A stretch of DNA of 37,152 nt from a virus, in the IMG/VR virus record IMGVR_UViG_3300036806_000051, positions 1-37,152 of that record. The stretch is one strand, 5' to 3'. The notes under the pieces are model-generated. The model saw only the letters and a list, made by a program, of their open reading frames with translations. It did no database searches and was not told the DNA's origin. This document shows, in pieces, positions 13,572-20,356 of the stretch (positions are counted from its first letter, which is position 1; each line of letters opens with the position of its first letter). A program made the translations under genes and the position numbers.

Positions 13572-15176
13572 TCAGGCCGGGACGGGAACTCCTGCCCCGT
13601 TCGCCGGCCCCGCGCCGCCGCCCATGATGCCCGGTTCCGGGCCGCCCGTACCACTCGAGTTCGCGGCGGCCAGGGCCGAGGTCGCCTTCGCCGCGGCCTC
13701 GGCCTCAGCCTTCTGGGTCTTCTCGAGCTCGGCGGTCCAGTCGGCGATCTCCTGGGGGGTCGCCGGGATGCGGGCCCAGATCGCGGGGATCGGGACCTTG
13801 AGGGCCATGAGCTTCGACAGGGCGTCGTAGTGCGCCGACTCGGGCTTCGTCTCGGGATCGCGGGGCACGATCTCGGCGTCGGTGATCGCCGCCCAGCGGA
13901 GGTACTTCTCCTTGCGCGCCGCGGCGAGTCCGGGCTGCGACGCCTTCACCCGGAACGAGAACCGGATCGCGTCCTCGGTCGGATCGCCGAAGTCGACCAT
14001 CCGCTCGCGGGCCTTCTCCGACAGGCCGCGCTCGGCGGCGGTCAGGGACTCGCCCGACGGGAACGTGCCCTGGCTCCCCAGGAGGTAGTGGACCGGGAGG
14101 CGGGTGATCGTCGCGAGGGCTTGCACCAGGGCCTCGTGGACGCCGATGTACCCCGTCAGCTCCGACTGGTCGAACTCGCCGAACTTCGTCTCGTTCGTGC
14201 TGCCGTCCGCGGGCGGCGGGGCGGTGATCAGCTTGTCGATCGCGACGTCCCAGGGTTCCTTCGTCTTGCCCGTGGACTCGTCTACCTCGAGGGTCACGTT
14301 CGTCGCGTACTTCTGCCGGAACGCCCCGTACAGGCCGGCGAGCATGACGTTCGCCACGTTCACGTTGATCGCGTCTTGGATCGGAATCAGCTGGGCGATC
14401 TCCGACTCGCCGACGCCGTGCAGGTCCGGGCGGTTCGGCAGAGCGAACACGGGCACGGTCGCGAACGGGTTCGGCAGGGGCCACTCCTCATCGGGGACCG
14501 TGCGCTTCTCCCAGGTGCCGGCGAGCGCGGCGGTCATCGTCTGAGGCTTGCCGGCCCCGCCGCCCTTCCCGAACCCCTCCGGCAGATCGCCGAGCTTCGG
14601 CGTCTCGATCGAGCCGGCCGCGGACTGGAACTTGTAGATCGCGTCCGGCAGGTACAGGGTCGCGAACGTCCGGCCCTCGTCTTCCCACCGCTTCAGCGCC
14701 GCACGGCGGATCCGACGGTCCGCGGGATCAGTCGCGACGATGACCTCCGAGCCGTCCTCGACCGTGATCTTCGGCTCGCCGCTCGAGTCCGGCCAGACGA
14801 TCAGGCCGAACTCGCCCTTCGTCAGTCCGACGCGGAGCCCGCGCTTGTAGCCCGCGTCCAGGTTCGACGCTTGCCAGACCTCCCAGGCGGCCGCCGCGGC
14901 GGCATCATCCTTCGCGAACCGGAACCCGTTCACCCCGAGCCGCTCGTTCACGGCGTCCACCACGACGCCGCAGTAGTTCACGAACAGCGGGATGTTGCGG
15001 AGCCCGAACGCGTCCATGACCTGCCGGATCTTGTACGTCTTCCGGTGCCGGCCGTGGTAGTAATCGTCGGCCAGGGCCATCTCGGTCTGCCGCCCGTCCA
15101 GCCTCGCGATCAGCCGGCCGAGCCACCAGTACGGGCTGAGGGCCACCGCCCCCTGGATCTGGACCGCGTCAGCCAC
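13572..15176 (-). CDS. portal protein (SPP1 gp6-like)
   Basis: Portal protein (534 aa), the dodecameric DNA gateway of the capsid. Its features match the SPP1-type portal family (PF05133): DDYYHGRHRKTYKI near the N-terminus, NYCGVVVDAVNERLGVNGFRF, a beta-rich wing with EDGSEVIVATDP, then IPIQDAINVNVANVMLAGLYGAFRQK and VHEALVQALATITRLPVHYLLGS. The segment SGESLTAAERGLSEKARE marks the conserved stem helix. The C-terminal tail is Gly/Pro/Ala-rich. GTG start at 15176 overlaps the SAP-like gene by 8 bases. The terminase large subunit gene lies about 600 bp upstream. Confidence 0.92.
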   Translation of the reverse strand: MADAVQIQGAVALSPYWWLGRLIARLDGRQTEMALADDYYHGRHRKTYKIRQVMDAFGLRNIPLFVNYCGVVVDAVNERLGVNGFRFAKDDAAAAAAWEVWQASNLDAGYKRGLRVGLTKGEFGLIVWPDSSGEPKITVEDGSEVIVATDPADRRIRRAALKRWEDEGRTFATLYLPDAIYKFQSAAGSIETPKLGDLPEGFGKGGGAGKPQTMTAALAGTWEKRTVPDEEWPLPNPFATVPVFALPNRPDLHGVGESEIAQLIPIQDAINVNVANVMLAGLYGAFRQKYATNVTLEVDESTGKTKEPWDVAIDKLITAPPPADGSTNETKFGEFDQSELTGYIGVHEALVQALATITRLPVHYLLGSQGTFPSGESLTAAERGLSEKARERMVDFGDPTEDAIRFSFRVKASQPGLAAARKEKYLRWAAITDAEIVPRDPETKPESAHYDALSKLMALKVPIPAIWARIPATPQEIADWTAELEKTQKAEAEAAAKATSALAAANSSGTGGPEPGIMGGGAGPANGAGVPVPA

Positions 15177-15381
15177 GGATGCCCCGCCGTCGGAACCCGC
15201 GCTGCAGGTGACGGCGGGACGGGCCGCACTTCGCGACGGTGGGCTTCGCCTTCGACGCTGCGACGAGGCGGGCGATCAGCTCGCCCCGGTTGCCACCGGT
15301 CGGAAGGCCGAGGCCGGCGAGCGCGGCCCGTAGGCCGGGGACGTTGATGTCCGCATACGCGGCGGGATCACCCTCAGCCAT
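15169..15381 (-). CDS. SAP-domain-like small protein
   Basis: A 70-aa protein with a SAP-like helix pair, VPGLRAALAGLGLPTGGNR followed by GELIARLVAA (residues about 14-42). SAP motifs usually bind DNA or structural partners. The C-terminus is basic (SRRHLQRGFRRRGIRG). The ATG at 15381 has an AGGAGG 7 bases upstream. Its position between terminase and portal suggests a packaging or head-vertex accessory; no function is certain. Confidence 0.7.
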   Translation of the reverse strand: MAEGDPAAYADINVPGLRAALAGLGLPTGGNRGELIARLVAASKAKPTVAKCGPSRRHLQRGFRRRGIRG

Positions 15382-15670
15382 ATTTCGCCCTCCTGAGTCG
15401 GCGACGACCGGACGCCGGCGCAGAGCCTACTCGATCCCGTGCCGGCTTTGAAGCGCGAGGCGGCGGGTCCGCCCCGGGGTCGGGCCGGGGCGTGACCGCC
15501 TGGGGGATGGCGAATCGTTCGGGCCCGGCCTCGCCGACCACGGCCCAGCGTGCGCGGAAGATCCGCCGCGATCGCGCGAGCTCGAGGCGGCGGCGGGCCC
15601 AGCCGAGCGCGGCGTAGACCACGACGCCGACGAGCGCGCCGGCCACGAACGGGACGACCTCGGGGATCAC
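15374..15670 (-). CDS. single-pass membrane protein
   Basis: A 98-aa protein with one clear N-terminal transmembrane segment (about residues 5-25, VVPFVAGALVGVVVYAALGWA), then a basic arginine-rich tail with prolines. GTG start at 15670 forms a GTGA overlap with the gene before it, and the end overlaps the SAP-like gene by 8 bases. No family recognised. Its role in a packaging operon is unclear. Confidence 0.68.
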   Translation of the reverse strand: MIPEVVPFVAGALVGVVVYAALGWARRRLELARSRRIFRARWAVVGEAGPERFAIPQAVTPRPDPGADPPPRASKPARDRVGSAPASGRRRLRRAKYG

Positions 15671-15804
15671 GGGATCACGAACTCGGCGTCGCGCGGATCT
15701 GGTGCCGGCGAGGACGTGACGCGGAAGGCCCAGTCCACGATCGCCGCGTAGACGTAGACGCCGACCACGAACGCGCCGATCGGGGCGAGGATCCGGACGA
15801 TCAC
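15667..15804 (-). CDS. 45-aa membrane protein tiled behind terminase
   Basis: A small gene with 4-base GTGA overlaps on both sides: GTG start 15804 over the terminase stop, and TGA 15669-15667 over the next GTG. The protein has one hydrophobic helix (ILAPIGAFVVGVYVYAAIVDWAF, shown here only in outline, about residues 5-26) and an acidic/proline tail ending RDAEFVIP. The exact tiling and in-frame hydrophobic segment support a real gene. Function unknown. Confidence 0.7.
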   Translation of the reverse strand: MIVRILAPIGAFVVGVYVYAAIVDWAFRVTSSPAPDPRDAEFVIP

Positions 15805-17555
15805 CGGAACGAGCCGAACCCGCCCGACGGGGCGGCCGGGGGCCGCGGGGCCGTCATGGCCCGGTGAACGGCGACGATCACCGCGGTCGCTCCGACGATC
15901 TCCTTGCCGGCTCGAGCGGCGAGGGCCCAGCCGGTCGTCGTCTCGCGGGCGACCACGTCGCCGACCTGGATCGCGAGCGCGGGATCGGCCTCGTGGATCA
16001 GCAGGCCCTTCGTCGCGAGGCCGAGCAGCGTCTCGGCGGCGGGGGCCAGACGCTCGGGCGAGGTCGGGATATCGACCATTGCCGCGCCGGTCGCCCGGAG
16101 CCGCTGGGCCGACCCTTCGAAGAAGGCCCCCGTGTACGCGATCTCCGGGCCGGCCGCGGGCAGCAGCTTCTCGGGAGCTCCGGGGCGGAGCCGCTTCGGT
16201 ACCAGGACGCGGGCCGGGTGCGACTTCCGCAGGCCCTCGAGCTCGGCCTCGAGCTCGGCGACGCCCAGGTATTCCCCGAACGGGAGCGGCGTCTCCGGGT
16301 GCCGGCTGAGCCTCACCGCGACGTGGTCCCCCTGCCGCTGCGCGGCGGCGATCGCCGCGGTCCGGTGATTGTGGGCCACGAGGACCGCGACGTACACCGG
16401 CTGCTTGGGGTCCAGGGTGACGACGCCCTCGGTCGCGTCCCAGACCGGAGGGGGCATCCATCGCGTCTCGTTGTCGGGCCACCGGTTCAGGTTGTACCGG
16501 ACGTACTCCGACCGCGGGACCGTGACGTCCCGGAACGAGGCCTCGATATTCTCGATCGGCAGGCTGCCGCCCGCGGCCGGGTTCCCCTCGAGCTCGGCCT
16601 GGAGTCGCTGCGCGGGGTCCTCGAGGTCCCACCGCTCATCGGCCTCCCACCAGAGGAACAGGAATCCCGGGTCCTCGACCTCGCCCTTCGCGACCGCGAC
16701 GCCGTGGTCGTAGAGCTCGCCCAGGAGCGAATCGTGATCCGCGCCCGCGGTCGTGAGGCCGGCCTGGATGCCGCCGTGCAGGAACACGCCCGGGGGCAGG
16801 CCCAGCTCGGGCGGGGTTCGCCGGATCACCTTGCGCTTCCGGAGCGACTTGCCCTGGACCGTGTAGACGCGGCGGGCCCGCTCCGACTCCCACTCGTGGA
16901 CCTCGTCGCCCAGGTGCGCGGTCGGTTTGCCGCCGTCCGACGTGCCGCCGACGGCCGCGATCCGCTCGATCCGGCCCACCCCGTCGGGCAGCAGGATCCG
17001 GTCCTCGAGGATCTGATCGCCCTCGCGGAAGTACGGGGCGAGCGGGCCCGGGCGGCCGTTGTCGGGATCCCCGACGATGCTCAGCTTCGCCGCGTTGAAG
17101 AGCTCGACCGACTGATCGTAGGAGGCCGCGCTGAGGATCACCCGCGGCGACCGGATCGGGGCGATCGGCCCGACCAGCTCGGTCACGCCGAACTCGCCGA
17201 ACGCCTCGGTCTTGATGTTGCCCTTGCCCATGCCGATCAGCGCGCGGTCGTGCGCGAGCTTGCCGGTCAGCGGGTCGTACTCGAGGAGGCGGGCGAAGAC
17301 GTACCACCAGAACAGGGCCAGCCGGATCCGCATCCCGAGGACGTCGCCCTCGCCGTGGACGAGGTACTTCTCGATCCACCGGCAGACCAGCCGGCCGGCC
17401 GTCGGCCAGGGCGACCCGTCAGGCTGGACGGGCTGAGGGCTTGCCCACCGGGGCGGTCGGAACTCGCCCGGCTCCCCCGTCCATCGCGAGGAGTCGAGGG
17501 TCGGGCGGTCCCCCGTCGTCGGAGTCGTCGGGTTCCTCGTCGCGCTCGAGGTCAT
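15801..17555 (-). CDS. terminase large subunit
   Basis: ATPase/nuclease that cuts and pumps phage DNA into the capsid; 584 aa. A Walker A-like loop GMGKGNIKTE lies at about 108-117, SAASYDQSVELFNAAK at about 142-157 matches the adenine/coupling region, and a Walker B with catalytic acid, HLGDEVHEW, at about 214-222 (D217, E218). The C-terminal half should be the RNase H-like nuclease, but its aspartates (for example WDATEGVVTLDP) are not clear. ATG 17555 lies within the small-subunit gene, making a 137-base overlap. It is supported by a conserved-looking segment RPPRWASPQPVQPDG that begins inside the overlap. Confidence 0.9.
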   Translation of the reverse strand: MTSSATRNPTTPTTGDRPTLDSSRWTGEPGEFRPPRWASPQPVQPDGSPWPTAGRLVCRWIEKYLVHGEGDVLGMRIRLALFWWYVFARLLEYDPLTGKLAHDRALIGMGKGNIKTEAFGEFGVTELVGPIAPIRSPRVILSAASYDQSVELFNAAKLSIVGDPDNGRPGPLAPYFREGDQILEDRILLPDGVGRIERIAAVGGTSDGGKPTAHLGDEVHEWESERARRVYTVQGKSLRKRKVIRRTPPELGLPPGVFLHGGIQAGLTTAGADHDSLLGELYDHGVAVAKGEVEDPGFLFLWWEADERWDLEDPAQRLQAELEGNPAAGGSLPIENIEASFRDVTVPRSEYVRYNLNRWPDNETRWMPPPVWDATEGVVTLDPKQPVYVAVLVAHNHRTAAIAAAQRQGDHVAVRLSRHPETPLPFGEYLGVAELEAELEGLRKSHPARVLVPKRLRPGAPEKLLPAAGPEIAYTGAFFEGSAQRLRATGAAMVDIPTSPERLAPAAETLLGLATKGLLIHEADPALAIQVGDVVARETTTGWALAARAGKEIVGATAVIVAVHRAMTAPRPPAAPSGGFGSFR

Positions 17556-17988
17556 CGTTCAGGTCCGCGAGCGATCGGGCGGCCTCGCCGAGCGTGACGC
17601 CCAGACCGAGCCACGCGCGAGGGCTGAGCCCGAACCGATCCTCGAGCTGCCGGATCTCGGCGTCGAGCCCGCTGATCGCGTCCCAGAGCGGCGACCGCCT
17701 GGGCTGCCCCATCGAACCCTTCACGATCCGCTCCTTGCGAAGCGATCGGTAGCATCGCTCGCGCTCGTCGCGGAGCTGCCAGAGCCGGGTGAGCTGGGGC
17801 AGGTGGACGTCCTGGACGATGCGCGCGATCGGGCTGCGCCAGTACGACCGCCAGCTGTCCCGGCTCGCGCCGAGCAGACCTCGCGGCGGGGGCGGCGGAT
17901 CCGAGGCGAGGCCGGCGACCCCGCCCGTCAGGACCGAGAGTCCCGACTCCAGCCGCTCCCGGCTCGTCGACCGTGCGTGACGGGGCAT
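17419..17988 (-). CDS. terminase small subunit (P27-like)
   Basis: Small terminase (189 aa), the DNA-recognition partner of the packaging motor. The P27 family (PF05119) pattern is seen: SWRSYWRSPIARIVQDVH at about 45-62, then LTRLWQLRDERERCYRSL, and a second helical block LDAEIRQLEDRFGLSPRAWLGLGV at about 108-131. The C-terminus is acidic (DDLERDEEPDDSDDGG), then proline-rich. ATG 17988 has AGGAGG 5 bases upstream. It overlaps the large subunit by 137 bases. Confidence 0.82.
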   Translation of the reverse strand: MPRHARSTSRERLESGLSVLTGGVAGLASDPPPPPRGLLGASRDSWRSYWRSPIARIVQDVHLPQLTRLWQLRDERERCYRSLRKERIVKGSMGQPRRSPLWDAISGLDAEIRQLEDRFGLSPRAWLGLGVTLGEAARSLADLNDDLERDEEPDDSDDGGPPDPRLLAMDGGAGRVPTAPVGKPSARPA

Positions 17989-17997
17989 CCGTTCCTC

Positions 17998-18366
17998 CTA
18001 CAGCTCCGGCACGATCGGCACGGTTCGCTGCATCCACTGAGTCTCGCGTAGCCGGTAGGCCCGGACCGCGGCGGCGGGGTCGCGCCCCTCGAGCTCGGCG
18101 AGCGCGCGCTCCTGGGCGAGGTCGATCCGCAGCTCGTCCTCCCAGAAGCTCACGGCTCGCCCGTGCTGGAGGGCAGGGTAGACCGGCAGGATCGGCTCGC
18201 TCGGGGTGGCCGGCTTCGCTCGAGCTCGAGCGCGGGCCCGCTCCGCCGTCCGGTCCTGCCCGGTCCGATCGCGCTTCGCGAGCCGGGCGCGTTCGCGTTC
18301 GACGTACTCCGGGTGACGCCGCCGCCACGCCCGGAAGTAGCCGGGGTCCTTCGGCTTGCCGCCCAC
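17998..18366 (-). CDS. basic helical protein before terminase
   Basis: Unknown protein of about 122 aa. It starts with GGKPKDPGYFRAWRRRHPEYVERERAR, a basic helix pattern seen in hypothetical proteins near terminases, and has RARARARAKP and a C-terminal helix ERALAELEGRDPAAAVRAYRLRETQW. I chose GTG 18366 because codons further upstream in the same frame (ATG 18462 or GTG 18474) have clearly fewer G/C third positions than the rest of the genome. A GGGGGA lies 4 bases before the GTG. It could help DNA binding or packaging. Confidence 0.6.
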   Translation of the reverse strand: MGGKPKDPGYFRAWRRRHPEYVERERARLAKRDRTGQDRTAERARARARAKPATPSEPILPVYPALQHGRAVSFWEDELRIDLAQERALAELEGRDPAAAVRAYRLRETQWMQRTVPIVPEL

Positions 18367-18513
18367 CCGATTCCCCCAGGTCCGAAAATCCGACTCTGCG
18401 ATCGTACCGTCGAGACAAGCGGCGGACGTACTCGGGGGCAACTCTCGGCGAGCCAAGGGCATACCCCACCCCACCCTCGACGATGCGCGTTCGTGACGCT
18501 CTCGCGCGACCGT
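18367..18513. other. probably noncoding gap before the packaging genes
   Basis: About 147 bases between HNH stop and the next likely start. The third-position G/C bias typical of this genome is lost here. The minus strand contains a -10-like TACGAT (18405-18400) but no good -35 at the right distance. No terminator-like hairpin stood out. Confidence 0.4.
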
Positions 18514-18855
18514 TCACGCGATCGACTTGCCCTTCGCCGTGTTGCACGAGCGGCAGAGGACGCCCACGTTGCGCGGATCGAACGGCTCGCCCCCTGCCCC
18601 CAGGGGGACACGATGATCCGCTGCCAGGTGACGGGACGGGTGCTCTGGGCGGTGCCACCCTGGGCACGTCCACCCGTGACGCGCTACCCATTGCTGAACC
18701 GTCCGCGCTGCGAGCTTGCGCCAGCGGGGGTCCCGGTATATCGGGTTGGGTGGGGTACGGGCGAACCCCCCGAAGCTGCCCGCGTGCGTGGGGCAGTACG
18801 ACCCCGGGCCAGTGAACGGGGCCGAACACGCCTTGCATACGCGGACCCTGGGCAT
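18514..18855 (-). CDS. HNH endonuclease
   Basis: HNH nuclease of 113 aa, of the type that often lies beside terminase genes and aids cos cleavage and packaging (HK97 gp74-like). A zinc knuckle CKACSAPF plus YCPTH is at the N-terminus. The core is LAADHRVPLGAGGEPFDPRNVGVLCRSCNTAKGK: H of ADH, N of PRN and the C-x-x-C pair of LCRSC. The start is ATG 18855. It is separated by only 25 bases from the gene upstream. Confidence 0.9.
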   Translation of the reverse strand: MPRVRVCKACSAPFTGPGSYCPTHAGSFGGFARTPPNPIYRDPRWRKLAARTVQQWVARHGWTCPGWHRPEHPSRHLAADHRVPLGAGGEPFDPRNVGVLCRSCNTAKGKSIA

Positions 18856-18880
18856 CCGTCTCGATCACCCCCTGGGGGGC

Positions 18881-19153
18881 TCAGACCGGGCGAAGCTTGC
18901 GCGGGGCCTCGGACGTAGGGGGTAGCTCGAGCTGGGGCTTCTTCGGGTCCAGCTCGGCCCGCATCTTGTCGCGGATCTTCGGGACCATGCCCACCAGGGC
19001 GAGCCACTCGGAGTCGGTGATATCGCCGGGGACCAGGACTGTCGCCGGCCGACCCGTGGGGAGAGTGATCTCGATCGGGACCATTCGAACGCGGGCCTCT
19101 GCCGCGGCATCGCGCTTCGCCCGCTCACGCTCGCCGGCCGATACGCGGGTCAC
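18881..19153 (-). CDS. small protein of unknown function
   Basis: A 90-aa protein, start GTG 19153 (GTGA overlap with the gene before). The N-terminal third is charged (AGERERAKRDAAAEARVR). The middle is beta-like (MVPIEITLPTGRPATVLVPGDI) followed by a helix DSEWLALVGMVPKIRDKMRAEL. The tail is proline- and lysine-rich. No family recognised. It lies just before the HNH gene. Confidence 0.62.
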   Translation of the reverse strand: MTRVSAGERERAKRDAAAEARVRMVPIEITLPTGRPATVLVPGDITDSEWLALVGMVPKIRDKMRAELDPKKPQLELPPTSEAPRKLRPV

Positions 19154-19356
19154 CGGAGGGCCTTCGGCATCGGCACGCCGATCCGCTGGACCTCGCGACG
19201 AGCTCGAGCTCGAGCCTTGCGACCGCGACGCGTGAGGGCCTGCCCGGCCTTCGGCGCGTCCTCGCCGACCCAGCGCGCGACCATGCCGATCGCGTGGCGG
19301 AACCCGCGCGGCCCCTCCGGATGCGGCCATTCGGGACCGCCCTTGCCCTTCGCCAT
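19150..19356 (-). CDS. basic small protein
   Basis: A 68-aa protein rich in Arg and Lys, starting AKGKGGPEWPHPEGPRG and ending with TRRGRKARARARREVQRIG, a likely nucleic-acid-binding helix. ATG 19356 was chosen over an in-frame start further upstream because GAGGAGG lies 6 bases before it. It is coupled to the following gene by a GTGA overlap. No family recognised. Confidence 0.6.
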   Translation of the reverse strand: MAKGKGGPEWPHPEGPRGFRHAIGMVARWVGEDAPKAGQALTRRGRKARARARREVQRIGVPMPKALR

Positions 19357-19425
19357 CCTCGCCCTCCTCGTGAGCTGATCGCCCCGGGGCGGAGTATGCC
19401 ACGCGGCCTCAGCCGGACATGACGA

Positions 19426-19452
19426 GGCCCGGGCAGCTCCGCCGCCCGGGCC
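19426..19452 (-). terminator. GC-rich hairpin between operon segments
   Basis: Perfect 9-bp stem GGCCCGGGC (19426-19434) and GCCCGGGCC (19444-19452) with a 9-base loop, placed just after the stop of the gene at 19475 on the minus strand. No U-run follows. The 118-base gap 19357-19474 holds no gene. It may be a weak terminator or an mRNA end stabiliser. Confidence 0.45.
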
Positions 19453-19474
19453 CGTCACCGGGAACGAGTCCAGC

Positions 19475-19885
19475 TCAGCCCTCGTCGCTGGACGCGTCCT
19501 CGGTTGCCGGCTTCTCGGCCGCGTCTTCGACGGCGTCCTCGACGACGTCGGCGGCGTCCGCCTCGGCCTCGGCGGTCGATTCGACCTCGGGCGCGGCGGG
19601 GGTCTCCTGCTCGGTCACGGTGCTGCCTCCTCGGGCTTGCCCGCCGTTAGTCGGCGGATGCCCGGACGGTACCACGGCGGCCGCGCCGCTGAGGCCCTGG
19701 GCGGCGAACCCGACCATCCACCGGACGCCCTCGCCGACGTCGAATCGCGCGACGTCGCGGAGCTCCCAGACGCCCGGGACGTGCTCAGCCACCCAGGTGC
19801 TCGCGAACTCGAGGACCGAATCGACGGCCGGCCAGTCCAGCTCGGCCCGAACCTCGAGGTCCAGCCGACGAGCCCGGTCAGTCAC
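19475..19885 (-). CDS. protein with acidic tail and internal start
   Basis: A 136-aa protein of unknown function. The first part (RARRLDLEVRAELDWPAV, then FASTWVAEHVPGVWELRDVARF) looks folded. The last 47 residues are strongly acidic (ETPAAPEVESTAEAEADAAD and so on). Start GTG 19885 overlaps the DUF4326 gene by 8 bases. An in-frame GTG at 19618 has a strong GAGGAGG 7 bases upstream, so the acidic part could also be made as a separate 47-aa protein. Confidence 0.6.
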   Translation of the reverse strand: MTDRARRLDLEVRAELDWPAVDSVLEFASTWVAEHVPGVWELRDVARFDVGEGVRWMVGFAAQGLSGAAAVVPSGHPPTNGGQARGGSTVTEQETPAAPEVESTAEAEADAADVVEDAVEDAAEKPATEDASSDEG

Positions 19886-20180
19886 GGTTCGCGAGCTCGA
19901 GGAGGACATCGGCATGGCAGGGCACGCCGAGCGCGCACCAGCAGACGAGGTCACGCCCGCGGAGCGGTTCCAGCCAGTCCCATCCGCGCCTCGAGTCCTG
20001 GGCGTAGATCCGGAACAGGCGGACCGCTTCGACACGGGTGTACGGGCCCCAGGGCTTCGGGCGGAACGGGTTGCCCCAGCGTCCAGGCCGGCCGACGTAG
20101 ACCGCGCCCTCGGGGATCCGGTAGCCGCGACGTCGCGATCGCTGGAGGCGGGCCGGGGCGACGTCCAGGAGCCCGGTCAT
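19878..20180 (-). CDS. DUF4326 family protein
   Basis: A 100-aa protein matching DUF4326 (PF14216). Visible signature: YVGRPGRWGNPFR at about 28-40, then YTRVEAVRLFRIY, and the ending GRDLVCWCALGVPCHADVLLELAN. Its biochemical function is not known; conserved Cys and His near the end suggest metal binding. ATG 20180 forms an ATGA overlap with the stop of the small CTG-started gene. Confidence 0.85.
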   Translation of the reverse strand: MTGLLDVAPARLQRSRRRGYRIPEGAVYVGRPGRWGNPFRPKPWGPYTRVEAVRLFRIYAQDSRRGWDWLEPLRGRDLVCWCALGVPCHADVLLELANRD

Positions 20181-20356
20181 AGCGCGGGGCCCTTGCCGGC
20201 GAGCAGTTCGGTCAGCTCACCCGACGCGGCGAGGATGCGGGCGAGGTCGTGCGCGTCGGACGTCCTCGGGTCCAGGACGACGCCGTCGGATCGGGTCCGG
20301 ACGGCGAAGCGTTCCGCGTGGGCGACGTCGAGCGGTTGCCCGTTCGCGTAGATCAG
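20177..20356 (-). CDS. 59-aa gene with probable CTG start
   Basis: A coding frame ending at TGA 20179-20177, overlapping the next ATG by 4 bases (ATGA). No ATG, GTG or TTG exists in this frame back to the TAG near 20420. A CTG at 20356-20354 forms CTGA with the methyltransferase stop (20355-20353), exactly mimicking the other coupled junctions. From it the protein reads (M)IYANGQPLDVAHAERF and continues TRSDGVVLDPRTSDAHDLAR. The codons have the genome's usual G/C third positions. A frameshift from the methyltransferase is the alternative. No family recognised. Confidence 0.5.
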   Translation of the reverse strand: MIYANGQPLDVAHAERFAVRTRSDGVVLDPRTSDAHDLARILAASGELTELLAGKGPAL

